Source of the DNA: Chloroflexota bacterium
GTDB taxonomy: Bacteria > Chloroflexota > Ktedonobacteria > Ktedonobacterales > Ktedonobacteraceae
Direction: 5' to 3'
Assembly (NCBI GenBank): GCA_005881495.1
Contig: VBHI01000321.1
Location: 1-19,295, forward strand
Length of the DNA: 19,295 bases
The translations under genes and the position numbers were made by a program. The number at the start of each line of letters is the position of its first letter. Position 1 is the first letter of the stretch. Under the pieces are notes generated by a model that did no database searches, was not told the origin of the DNA, and saw only the letters and a program-made list of their open reading frames with translations. Positions 1 through 7,232 of the stretch are shown here, one piece after another.

Positions 1-81
1 ATTGTGGTGGCTTACCTCGTCATCCTTATGGTGATAGCAGCATACCTGTTTCAGAGACGCGATATGGTTGGGGTTGGGTAG
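1..81 (+). CDS. 3' end of a membrane protein, probably an ABC-2-type transporter permease (partial)
   Basis: From base 1 an open frame runs 26 codons to a TAG at 79-81. It encodes a hydrophobic segment (IVVAYLVILMVIAAYLF) followed by a short polar tail, QRRDMVGVG. A last membrane helix with a basic tail such as FQRRDM is typical of ABC-2-type permease C-termini, which would form the membrane channel of an exporter; that assignment is inference from a very short fragment. Support comes from a second, frameshifted copy of the same C-terminus near 6864-6943, which lies downstream of what looks like the start of an ABC ATPase gene. The 5' part is outside the window. Another polytopic membrane protein family is possible. 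Confidence 0.45.
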   Translation: MVVAYLVILMVIAAYLFQRRDMVGVG

Positions 82-114
82 AGCTGGACAACGCGGTGCT
101 GGCGGAAGGAGGAC

Positions 115-312
115 GGCACGGTCATGCTGAGGGCAACGAAGCACCTCGAGGCCCAAGCAGACAGGCCCTTCGCTGCGCTCAGGGTGACAAGGGAGCGCTC
201 AGGGTGACAAGGGGGCACGGTCATGCTGAGGGCAACGAAGCATCTCGAGGCCCATGGAGACAGGCCCTTCGCTGCGCTCAGGGTGACAAGGGAGCGCTCA
301 GGGTGACAAGAA
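115..312. repeat. Two tandem copies of a 99-bp repeat unit with internal inverted repeats
   Basis: The unit at 115-213 is repeated at 214-312 with only a few mismatches. Each unit begins GGCACGGTCATGCTGAGG and ends with two closely spaced copies of GCTCAGGGTGACAAG. Within a unit the left arm GTCATGCTGAGGGCAACGAAG-like sequence is an imperfect reverse complement of the CTTCGCTGCGCTCAGGGTGAC-like right arm, so each unit can fold on itself. The unit length is a multiple of three, so long spurious reading frames cross it on both strands. I treat it as an intergenic repeat, not coding sequence. Confidence 0.8.
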
Positions 313-382
313 GGGTCGCCCTCGCACTCTGGAACCTGGACCTGTGTCTTAGGTTGATGCAAATCGGGGCCGATAATGAGGT

Positions 383-492
383 TTCACAAAATAATCCGGA
401 TATCGATACATACATCGAGGGCCGATAAATCGGCGGTGGGCGCGATAAATCGGCCCCTACAGATGTCCCGCTTATTTTGTTAATCTGCATAA
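383..492. repeat. Palindromic interspersed repeat, copy A (core 419-460)
   Basis: The core contains two GATAAATCGGC units and ends CGGCCCCTAC. Its outer arms GGGCCGAT and ATCGGCCC are reverse complements. The same core recurs at 3306-3346 (copy B) and inside ppc at 9394-9435 (copy C), all in the same orientation. Copies A and B also share flanks: TTCACA and AATAATCCGGATA on the left and ATCTGCATAA on the right, so the full element is about 110-115 bp. Shorter related pieces, such as the AATCGGCCCCTACGG after this copy and the ATCGGGGCCGAT before it, suggest nested insertion or decay. Confidence 0.8.
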
Positions 493-528
493 TCGGCCCC
501 TACGGATGACCCAGTGTATGGATTACTC

Positions 529-548
529 ACATTTTGACCCCAAAATGT
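529..548 (-). terminator. Perfect 8-bp hairpin just after the sensor kinase gene
   Basis: ACATTTTG, a four-base loop, then CAAAATGT form a perfect hairpin starting about 14 bases beyond the kinase stop codon on the minus strand. The stem is AT-rich and no clear U-tract follows, so intrinsic termination is plausible but weakly supported. It could equally be an mRNA 3'-end stabiliser. Confidence 0.35.
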
Positions 549-562
549 CAGGACATCTCTGC

Positions 563-3217
563 TCACGATGCCTCTGGGACCTGAGCGAGGATGGAGGTTC
601 CTTGCCCTGGCGCGCTCTCGATCTGGAGCATGCCACCCAGGCTGCTGACACGTTCCTGCATCGAGTGCAAACCCAGATGGCCTGGAAACGAGCCCAGTGG
701 ATCAAACCCTACTCCATCATCACGCACCTCCAGGATGACTGCTTTGGCGGCCTGGCTCAGTCGCAAGTCCACCTTACGCGCGCGGGCATGCTTGACCGTG
801 TTATGCATCGCCTCTTGCGCGATACGGTAGAGTTCCTGTTTGACCTTGAGCGGCAGGGCAGGCTCCTCGCAAAGCTGCGTCAGGACAGTAATGCCATGAC
901 GCGCCTGCAGGGCTGCTCCCTGTTTGGAAAGTGCGGTGACCAGTCCCTCGCTTTCCAGCGATTCGGGGCGCAGTTCGAAGATCAAGGCGCGCATCTCGTC
1001 CAGGGCCGCCTCTGCCAGCGAGAGCAAGTAGTCCAGGGACTCAGGCAGCTCCTGTGGATCGCGGTCGAGTTGGATACGGGCGGTGTGGAGACCGAGCGCC
1101 ATGCCATAGAGCGCCTGGGAGACGGAGTCGTGCAATTCGCGTGCCAGGCGCTGGCGCTCCTCAAGGGCTGCCAGTTCCTGTGCCTGTTGATAGAGCTGTG
1201 CATTCTCAATCGCGATTGCTGCCTGATTGGCAATGGCCAGGGCGAGCGCGGCGTGGTGCTGCGTAAAGGCATGCTGTTCGCTAGAGGTCAGCACCAGCAT
1301 GCCGATCACCTGGTCTCTCAGCATCAGTGGAACTATCATGCAGGCACGCATGAAGCGAAAGGTGGTTTCCGGGAGATCACCCACTGCCACACGAAAGGCC
1401 TGGGCCAGGGGCGAATCATCATGCACATTCCGTATGATGATCGACTCGTGGGTAGTCATGGTCTGCCAAATCAGTCCCAGGCTCTGAAGGGGAAAACGCA
1501 GGTGTGACAGTTGTTCTTCTGAGACGGGACCGCGGTTGTCAAGGAAGACGAGATCCTCCCCTTCCACCGTTAAGATCGAAGAGCCGGTGTAGTCTATCAC
1601 CGTCTTGAGTTGATCGAGGATCAGGCCCATCAACGGCTTGAGTTGCAGGGTGGAGGCCACTGTATGGGAGATCTCAAGCAAGGAGGACAACTCGCGGGTG
1701 CGTTCCTCCACCCGCTGCTCCAACTGCTCACGGGAGCGCTGCAAGTCCGAGGTCAACTGAACGGCGTGGGCAGCCAGCCCGGCCTGGCGGGCCAGTTCGT
1801 CCAGCAAACGCCGATCCGCAGAGGTCAAGGGTTCACCCGGCGTGCGTGGGGTAAGATGCAATTGACCCACGGTCTCTGCCTGGTAGACCAGCGGGAGGAT
1901 GAGAGGCTCCCCAACGAGTTTCCCAGCACTCGCCGCAAGAGTATAGGTTTCCTCCTGTTTTAATAGAATAGCCACATACGGCAACTTGAGCGCCTGGGCA
2001 ACGGTTTCCACAATGGTAGACAACACGGCATCTGGAGCCAGCGTCACCTCCAGGCGCTGGCTCAAGCGGGTGACGACGGTATAGGGTTCGTCACGCTGAC
2101 CGTAGAGCAGGCGGTTCACCCCTCGCTGTAAGAAGGCTCGCAGGGGTTGAAAGAGGACAGCAACCAGGCCAGTTGCCACTAACGAGATCAACAGATTACC
2201 ACTGGTGCCAAAGAGGGCGCCCAGGTATCCCACCACCAGCACGTACAGACCAATGACACTGACCGTCAGGATGCCATAGACCAGCGTGCGATTGATGATG
2301 AGATCGATGTCAAAGAGGCGCGAGCGCAGGATGGCAATGCCGATCGAGAGCGGGATGAGGAGAAGAAAAAGGTAGAGGGCGGTGCTAAGGATCAAGTCGA
2401 CAAGTGGACCTTGTACGAGCGAGGGAAAGAAAGCAGCAAATATGTTTATTACCAGGAAACCGCCAAGCCCGATTGATAGACCGAAGACGACCCACTTCGT
2501 CTGCTGTCGTTGTCCCGCGCTGGACACCCGCCGGTAGCGATAGATCTGTGCGACCGGTATACTACAGACGAGGCCGAGAAACACCACACCAGCTAGTGTC
2601 GAGAAACGTAGGGAATTGAAAAGGCCATCCACCGCCCAAAACACGATCACTCCCACCCAGAGCCAGCGCGTCCAACGCGGGACAAACCGCCCGGTAGGAA
2701 ACAGGTAGAAGAAGAGGAAGAGAGAGATATTGCCCAGGAAGATCACGAAATGGCCAGGCAACGACCAGGCTGAGGGGAGTAATGCCAGCTCACTGGTACT
2801 GAAAGCCGCTGGAAACGTCACGAGGGTGAGTGAGGCAAAGAAAGCCATGCGGTCATCGGACTTGCGCCAGAAGATCACCGCGGCAATGGAAGCGTAGACA
2901 ACGGCAAAGACGATGACGAGTGCGACCAGGTACGTCGCATAGGAGTCGAGAGAGAGGCCCAACGCCTGAAGCGCTCGCAGATAGTCAGGGGTGATTTGCC
3001 CGTTGTTCCTGCATGTAGCAGGAGCACCGGTGCAGAGAACATGGAGGAACGCAAAGTAGCTTGGGATGCTGGCGATTACGAGGCCCAGGGACAGCACAGC
3101 AATACCTACCCATACCACCCGTGCAAGGACGAGCCAGCGACCTCGCAAGCGCGTATCCGTTTCGCCTCGCGGCTGAGCATCCACCGCGGTCTGCGTTGAG
3201 ACAGACGGAAGATTCAT
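563..3217 (-). CDS. Membrane sensor histidine kinase, NarL/LiaS-like (HisKA_3 type), two GAF-like regions
   Basis: This is an 884-residue sensor kinase expected to autophosphorylate on His and pass phosphate to a LuxR-type response regulator. Roughly residues 15-325 hold many hydrophobic helices, with a Cys-containing loop after the first. A GAF-like region follows at about 385-495, then a short coiled coil (RSREQLEQRVEERTREL), then a second GAF-like region at about 516-672. The HisKA_3 box reads RLARELHDSVSQALYG, with the phospho-acceptor at about His696. The ATP-binding domain shows EAMHNTVKHA (N box), DDGVGF and GHLGLHSM. I chose the ATG at 3215-3217 because AAAGGAGAG lies about 6 bases upstream; an in-frame ATG 17 codons earlier lacks such a site. 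No response regulator is encoded in the window, so its partner is unknown. It diverges from the CPBP protease gene and is bracketed by palindromic repeat copies A and B. Confidence 0.9.
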   Translation of the reverse strand: MNLPSVSTQTAVDAQPRGETDTRLRGRWLVLARVVWVGIAVLSLGLVIASIPSYFAFLHVLCTGAPATCRNNGQITPDYLRALQALGLSLDSYATYLVALVIVFAVVYASIAAVIFWRKSDDRMAFFASLTLVTFPAAFSTSELALLPSAWSLPGHFVIFLGNISLFLFFYLFPTGRFVPRWTRWLWVGVIVFWAVDGLFNSLRFSTLAGVVFLGLVCSIPVAQIYRYRRVSSAGQRQQTKWVVFGLSIGLGGFLVINIFAAFFPSLVQGPLVDLILSTALYLFLLLIPLSIGIAILRSRLFDIDLIINRTLVYGILTVSVIGLYVLVVGYLGALFGTSGNLLISLVATGLVAVLFQPLRAFLQRGVNRLLYGQRDEPYTVVTRLSQRLEVTLAPDAVLSTIVETVAQALKLPYVAILLKQEETYTLAASAGKLVGEPLILPLVYQAETVGQLHLTPRTPGEPLTSADRRLLDELARQAGLAAHAVQLTSDLQRSREQLEQRVEERTRELSSLLEISHTVASTLQLKPLMGLILDQLKTVIDYTGSSILTVEGEDLVFLDNRGPVSEEQLSHLRFPLQSLGLIWQTMTTHESIIIRNVHDDSPLAQAFRVAVGDLPETTFRFMRACMIVPLMLRDQVIGMLVLTSSEQHAFTQHHAALALAIANQAAIAIENAQLYQQAQELAALEERQRLARELHDSVSQALYGMALGLHTARIQLDRDPQELPESLDYLLSLAEAALDEMRALIFELRPESLESEGLVTALSKQGAALQARHGITVLTQLCEEPALPLKVKQELYRIAQEAMHNTVKHARARKVDLRLSQAAKAVILEVRDDGVGFDPLGSFPGHLGLHSMQERVSSLGGMLQIESAPGQGTSILAQVPEAS

Positions 3218-3263
3218 CACATACTCTCCTTTGCGGTTTCCTGGCTCTCGCCTGGACGAGTGA

Positions 3264-3378
3264 TTCACATTTACTCAATAATCCGGATAGCGGAATAGCC
3301 ACCGAGGCCGATAAATCGGCGCTGGGCGCGATAAATCGGCCCCTACGAGTGTCCGGATGAATTGGTTCATCTGCATAA
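3264..3378. repeat. Palindromic interspersed repeat, copy B (core 3306-3346)
   Basis: This is the second copy of the element at 383-492, in the same orientation. The core matches apart from one variable base and one missing G, and the flanking blocks TTCACA, AATAATCCGGATA and ATCTGCATAA are kept. It begins about 47 bases upstream of the kinase start codon, so the kinase promoter either lies within the repeat or reads through it. Confidence 0.8.
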
Positions 3379-3877
3379 CTGGTCTTGCAGTTTCGATATG
3401 CTCTTACAGGTACAATTTCACCTGGTCGCACCTGGTGAACTGGGAGAGACTCCCTTGCGCACGACGCTATGCACCCTCTTTTGAGAGCGGTTCGACCCCC
3501 TACGAAAGTCGTAGAAGAAATCCATCGTTTGCGAGATGCGTTTGGCGCTGCCGGAACCTATACTTGCTCTATGTTGATAGTCATCACTGCAACGCTGCTG
3601 CTGGCTATGCGGCAGCTACACTGCGTGTCAGCAGTGATGCCAGGTAGTATCAGCAGTCAGAAAGGTGAGGCAGGCGTGTCCATCGTCGCTGACCTGAATG
3701 ATGAGCAGTGCACCATCCCGGAAGTTGAAGGCTCTGCTTCCTATTGTACCATACCTCTTCTGCCCCTGGCACCGTCAGAGACAGGATGGGGCAGACAGAC
3801 AGGAATAAGCCTCGAGTAAATTGAAGCACAAGGAACATTTGTTAACGGTACATTTCTCACAAGAAAGGAAACATCTC
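3379..3877. other. Intergenic stretch between divergent kinase and protease genes
   Basis: I see no convincing gene here; the open frames present lack good ribosome sites and have composition unlike the neighbours. One structured spot stands out. ATCACTGC at 3583-3590 pairs perfectly with GCAGTGAT at 3631-3638, and GCTGC at 3597-3601 pairs with GCAGC at 3612-3616 inside it. A weak promoter for the protease gene may be TTGAAG (3725-3730), 16 bases, TACCAT (3747-3752), which would leave a leader of about 120 bases. Confidence 0.4.
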
Positions 3878-4855
3878 ATGTCTACCATCGCAACACCGTC
3901 GCAGGCTGCGACCTCCTCACCGCTCAAGCGTCTTATCAGGAGTCATCCGTTGGTGGCCTACTTCGTCATCGCATTCGCGGGGACCTGGGCCTTCCTGCTG
4001 CCCTTCGCGCTTTCCAGAAATGTGAATGGGCTTGGCATCCTTCCCTTCAGGCTCCCAGATATCGCGTTTATTATCGCTTTTGTGCTCGGTCCCCTTGCCG
4101 GGCCGGCCCTGGCATCCCTCAGCGTGACCGCCGTCACCTCTGGCAAAGCAGGCCTGGGACTGCTGCTGCGCCGGTGTGTGCAATGGCGGGTGGGCATCGG
4201 GTGGTACCTGATCGCCATCTTCGGCTTTATCCCGATCTACCTGGTGGGCTACAGCGTCTTTTATGGGGTGAACTTGCCCCTTGCGCTCCTGCTGAAGTGG
4301 ACGCTCATCTTCACTGTGTTCTTCCCACAAGCCGTGTTCACCATTCTGACGGCGTCGTTCGCAGAAGAACTGGGCTGGCGCGGATTCGCGTTGCCGAGGT
4401 TGCAACAACGCTACGGCCCCGTCCTGGGAACCGTCATCCTCGGCTCGCTGCATGGCCTGTGGCATTTGCCCGTGTTCTTTACCTTTGTGCTCGGACCGTT
4501 CATCCTCACCAACTACGTGGGTTTCTTCATCGTCGCGATTGCCGCCACGTTTTTCTACACCTGGGTCTTTAATCACACGAAAGGAAGTGTGCTGCTCGCG
4601 ACGCTGACCCATGGTTTTGCCGATGCAGCCAGTTTTGTGGCCCTGCTCATTCCCGCGCAACTCGTCGTCACAGGATGGGCGCGCCCCTTCGTCTACGGAG
4701 GTTGGCAGGCGGAGAATATCGTGATATTCGGCGCCGTTGCAGTGCTGCTCCTGGTCTTCACCAGGGGCCGTCTCGGATACAACCCAGAGCGGAACGCGCA
4801 ACTCTTTGAGGTACCGCAACCAGCAGAAACACCTGCGGCGCTGACCAACGTCTGA
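3878..4855 (+). CDS. CPBP-family intramembrane metalloprotease
   Basis: This 325-residue, strongly hydrophobic protein has about eight predicted membrane segments. It carries the three CPBP (Abi/Rce1-like) motifs: EELGWR with Glu163-Glu164 and Arg168, then HGLWH with His192 and His196, then THGFADA with His245. In the family these residues form the membrane-buried active site of a glutamate/zinc-type peptidase, used for prenyl-protein-like processing, bacteriocin immunity or regulated proteolysis; the substrate here is unknown. I chose the ATG at 3878 because AAGAAAGGAAA precedes it; an upstream in-frame extension of 19 codons has no such site. The next gene, a secreted serine hydrolase, starts 53 bases downstream on the same strand, so the two are probably co-transcribed. 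Confidence 0.88.
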   Translation: MSTIATPSQAATSSPLKRLIRSHPLVAYFVIAFAGTWAFLLPFALSRNVNGLGILPFRLPDIAFIIAFVLGPLAGPALASLSVTAVTSGKAGLGLLLRRCVQWRVGIGWYLIAIFGFIPIYLVGYSVFYGVNLPLALLLKWTLIFTVFFPQAVFTILTASFAEELGWRGFALPRLQQRYGPVLGTVILGSLHGLWHLPVFFTFVLGPFILTNYVGFFIVAIAATFFYTWVFNHTKGSVLLATLTHGFADAASFVALLIPAQLVVTGWARPFVYGGWQAENIVIFGAVAVLLLVFTRGRLGYNPERNAQLFEVPQPAETPAALTNV

Positions 4856-4870
4856 AGGTGCATCGTTCAA

Positions 4871-4889
4871 GGCGGCTCTTGAGGCCGCC
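4871..4889 (+). promoter_or_regulatory. Intercistronic GC hairpin between protease and hydrolase genes
   Basis: GGCGGC (4871-4876) and GCCGCC (4884-4889) form a perfect 6-bp stem around a 7-base loop, 15 bases past the protease stop. It is followed by TGAGAAAAGGAAAAG, which carries the ribosome site of the next gene and no U-tract. It may be a partial terminator or an mRNA-processing/stability element that sets the ratio of the two proteins. Confidence 0.4.
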
Positions 4890-4908
4890 CTGAGAAAAGG
4901 AAAAGCAT

Positions 4909-6480
4909 ATGAAAACGAATCTCTCCCGAACCATTCTCGGTGGTGTCCTGGCCTGCCTGCTGGCGCTGCTGGCGCTGTCGTTTACGGTTCTTCCTGTAGC
5001 GGCAGCACCACAGACTGGGGCTCCCGATATTGCCAGCATTGATGCGTATGTCAGCGCACAGGTGCAGGCCGATCACATTCCCGGTGTGGCCCTGGGCCTG
5101 GTCCACAACGACCAGATCGTGCATCTGCGCGGCTTCGGGTCTGCCGACCAGAGCGGGCGAGCGGTCACCCCACACACCCCGTTCATTCTCGCCTCGGTGA
5201 GCAAATCCTTCACCGCGCTAGCGGTCATGCAACTGGTGGAGGCGGGCAAGATCGAGCTGGATGCGCCGGTGCAGCGCTACCTGCCCTGGTTCCGCGTCGC
5301 CGATCCGGTCGCCTCGGCCCGCATCACCCTGCGCCACCTTTTGTACCAGACGAGCGGGCTGCCCGCCTCCGCTTGTAGCACGGACCAGGTCACGATGACC
5401 TTAGAGCAGTTTGTGCGCAGCCTGGGGACCGTCGTCCTCGACCGACCGGTGGGCAGTCGCTACGAGTATTGCAGTGCGAACTACGATGTGCTTGGACTCA
5501 TCGTGCAAACGGTCTCGGGGCAGCCCTACGGTACCTATGTGCAGCAGCACATCTTTGCTCCGCTCCAAATGCACGACAGTTTCGCTTCCGAGCCAGAGGC
5601 CAGGCGGGACGGGCTGGCACAGGGCTACCGGTGGCTCTTCGGGGTGCCCGCCCCCTTTGATTATTACAGTCTGTCTGCCGTTCCTGCGGGCTTCCTGGTC
5701 TCCAGCGCCGAGGATATGGCCCATTACCTCGTCGCGCAGATGAATGGGGGACGCTTTGGATCGGCGACCGTCCTCTCGCCGACAGGGATTGCGACCATGC
5801 ATGCGCCTGCGGTTGCTCTCACAGAGGGAGTGGAAACCGGCTCGTATGGCATGGGCTGGAACAATGGAACACTCGCGGGTATCCCAGCCATCTGGCATGA
5901 TGGAGCCGAGCCCAATTTCACTACGCGCCTGCTCATCGAGCCGCAGACCCGCTGGGGCGCGGTCTTGCTGGAGAACGCCAACAACTTCATTCCGGTAGAC
6001 GGTGTGCCGAACTCAGCACTCACGTCTTTGGAGGACGGAGTCACACGCCTGCTGGCGGGACAGGCTCCCCAGGCTTCCCTGAGCCTGACCACGCTCTACC
6101 TCATCATCGATGGGGTCCTCGTCGTGCTCTCGGCCCTGGCGCTCTGGCCGCTCCTGCGCTTGCGACGGTGGTCCAGGAGGTTCGAGCAACGCCAGCAACG
6201 GCGGCCCCAGTTCATCCGTCTTGGCCTCCGACTCACCTGGGACTTCGCCTTGCCGTTGGCCCTCTTGCTCTTGCTGCTGTTCTTCGTCAACAACTTTAAT
6301 GGCGCAACATTTTATGACGTCTGGCTCGTGTACCCTGATCTGGACTCGTGGCTCCTGGTGATCTGCGCGCTCTTGCTGCTCACTGGCGTCATCAGAGCCG
6401 TGCTGGCGATCCGCGTACTGCGACGCAAAGGCGTGGAGAAGTCTGTGGTGACACCGTCCCCAAGTCCAAGTCTCCCGTAA
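4909..6480 (+). CDS. Secreted/membrane-anchored serine hydrolase, beta-lactamase class C / DD-peptidase-like
   Basis: The 523-residue product begins with a signal peptide (KTNLSR, a hydrophobic run to about residue 32, then an AAA-type site). The beta-lactamase fold carries SxxK as Ser96-Val-Ser-Lys99 and a third motif HDG at His330-Gly332 in place of KTG, as in EstB/PBP4*-like serine hydrolases. The middle Tyr motif reads YCSANY from Tyr187, where the family usually has YSN. After about residue 390 come three membrane helices (about 393-415, 445-465, 481-503) ending in a basic and then Ser/Pro-rich tail, so the catalytic domain sits outside, tethered to the membrane. Such proteins cleave peptidoglycan peptides, D-amino acid peptides or esters; resistance to beta-lactams cannot be assumed. 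The ATG at 4909 is preceded by GAAAAGGAAAAGC. It probably shares a transcript with the CPBP protease gene. Confidence 0.88.
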   Translation: MKTNLSRTILGGVLACLLALLALSFTVLPVAAAPQTGAPDIASIDAYVSAQVQADHIPGVALGLVHNDQIVHLRGFGSADQSGRAVTPHTPFILASVSKSFTALAVMQLVEAGKIELDAPVQRYLPWFRVADPVASARITLRHLLYQTSGLPASACSTDQVTMTLEQFVRSLGTVVLDRPVGSRYEYCSANYDVLGLIVQTVSGQPYGTYVQQHIFAPLQMHDSFASEPEARRDGLAQGYRWLFGVPAPFDYYSLSAVPAGFLVSSAEDMAHYLVAQMNGGRFGSATVLSPTGIATMHAPAVALTEGVETGSYGMGWNNGTLAGIPAIWHDGAEPNFTTRLLIEPQTRWGAVLLENANNFIPVDGVPNSALTSLEDGVTRLLAGQAPQASLSLTTLYLIIDGVLVVLSALALWPLLRLRRWSRRFEQRQQRRPQFIRLGLRLTWDFALPLALLLLLLFFVNNFNGATFYDVWLVYPDLDSWLLVICALLLLTGVIRAVLAIRVLRRKGVEKSVVTPSPSPSLP

Positions 6481-6552
6481 AGCGTCTCATGAGGGTGGCA
6501 GCGATAACGGGCCGATTGTTCGCCGGCACCTATCGTTGCCACTGCGTGAACC

Positions 6553-6616
6553 AGGAGGTACAGCTATGCAACCACGAGCATTTGCCATTGAAACAGAGGG
6601 GCTCTCTCGAGGGTAG
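6553..6616 (+). pseudogene. Remnant of the start of an ABC transporter ATP-binding protein gene
   Basis: A strong ribosome site, AGGAGGT at 6553-6559, stands six bases ahead of an ATG at 6566. The frame encodes MQPRAFAIETEGLSRG and then hits TAG at 6614-6616. The AIETEGLSRxYG-like opening is how many ABC ATPases begin, just before the first beta strand and the Walker A loop, and the break falls where YG would be expected. No Walker A, signature or Walker B motif follows. With the permease C-terminus remnant at 6841-6943 it suggests an ABC transporter operon that lost most of its length. The match is short, so the call is an inference. Confidence 0.45.
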
Positions 6617-6647
6617 GTATTTTGTGAAACGAGCAGGGAAGAAGGGA

Positions 6648-6735
6648 GGGGACCCTTGGGTCGCCCGGCGTCCTGTTCCACTGCCGCTTCCCACCTGCCT
6701 CGCACCTGCCCCCCATGGGCGACGCAAGCGTCCCC
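6648..6735. repeat. 88-bp element with 18-bp terminal inverted repeats that are themselves palindromic
   Basis: The left arm at 6648-6665 (GGGGACCCTTGGGTCGCC) is the reverse complement of the right arm at 6718-6735 (GGCGACGCAAGCGTCCCC) at 16 of 18 positions. Each arm also contains its own small palindrome, GACCC-TT-GGGTC on the left and GACGC-AA-GCGTC on the right. The interior is pyrimidine-rich on the plus strand. This structure resembles a small REP- or MITE-like palindromic element. No target-site duplication is obvious. Confidence 0.6.
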
Positions 6736-6762
6736 ACTCCACTCCACACCTCTCCCGCCCCT

Positions 6763-6807
6763 ACGAATGTGACGAATGTGACGAATGTGACGAATGTGAC
6801 GAATGTG
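6763..6807. repeat. Tandem repeat, five perfect copies of ACGAATGTG
   Basis: Five exact 9-bp units lie head to tail, followed by the first four bases of a sixth. They sit inside the decayed ABC region and outside any supported gene. The exactness of the copies suggests a recent slippage-type expansion. It is not a CRISPR array: the units are far too short and there are no spacers. Confidence 0.9.
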
Positions 6808-6840
6808 ACGATCTGCCCCAAAAGACCTATTGTTGAAGGC

Positions 6841-6943
6841 CTCTGGGGATACTTCCAGGCTTGCTGGTGGTGGCTTACCTCGTCATCCCATTGCGATAGC
6901 AGCATACCTGTTTCAGAGATGCGATATGGTTGGGGTCGGTTAG
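6841..6943 (+). pseudogene. Frameshifted remnant of an ABC-2-type permease C-terminus, paralogous to the fragment at 1-81
   Basis: From 6864 the DNA aligns with the window start (base 1) at high identity, through the TAG at 6941-6943 and some 30 bases beyond. It encodes LGILPGLLVVAYLVI in one frame, then after one missing base near 6889-6893 continues in another frame as IAAYLFQRCDMVGVG. The copy at 1-81 reads IVVAYLVILMVIAAYLFQ in a single frame. The upstream part of the gene is absent, so this is a truncated, frameshifted copy. Together with the ATPase start at 6566 it marks a former ATPase-permease pair. Confidence 0.6.
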
Positions 6944-7232
6944 AGCTGGACAGTGTGGCATTGGCGGGAGGACAAGTAAGGCTACCTGAAGGTGAATAGT
7001 TCAACGAACACGCCCTCACATGAGACTTGATGTCTACCAATTAGATTATATCAACCTGAGAGGCATTCGGGGTGGTGAGTGTCTCCGGTGAGACTGTGAA
7101 CTGTTTGTGATACCCTATGCAGCGAATGTAACGAGTCTGTGACGTTGGGAATCTATGCTAGTGATAAGAAAAGTATCTCATACGAGGAGACTGCATGGAG
7201 GAGACTGCATGTAGGCAAGAAAGGAGAAGGAG
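6944..7232. other. Intergenic stretch, with a 14-bp direct duplication at 7184-7211
   Basis: The first 30 or so bases continue the similarity to the sequence after the permease copy at the window start. Beyond that I see no gene. GAGGAGACTGCATG occurs twice, directly abutting, at 7184-7197 and 7198-7211, just upstream of the ribosome site of the small gene at 7233. A TATGCT at 7154-7159 could be a -10 box for that gene, but it has no convincing -35 partner. Confidence 0.4.

Noticed and set aside
51..490. Open frames on both strands around the window's first repeats
   Set aside because: They are produced by the 99-bp tandem repeat and by palindromic repeat copy A, whose lengths or composition keep frames open. 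There is no ribosome site or protein family behind them.
506..1507. Long plus-strand open frame of 333 codons
   Set aside because: It lies wholly antisense to the sensor kinase, whose domains are unmistakable; it has no ribosome site and its product resembles no known family.
3469..3819. 116-codon plus-strand frame between the kinase and protease genes
   Set aside because: One possible hydrophobic segment, but no ribosome site, odd composition and several competing frames over the same bases; left as intergenic.
3917..4870. 317-codon minus-strand frame opposite the CPBP protease gene
   Set aside because: Highly charged shadow of the protease gene's codon pattern; the sense frame has clear family motifs.
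6763..6807. Possible CRISPR-like array
   Set aside because: The 9-bp units are contiguous with no spacers, and no cas genes are present.
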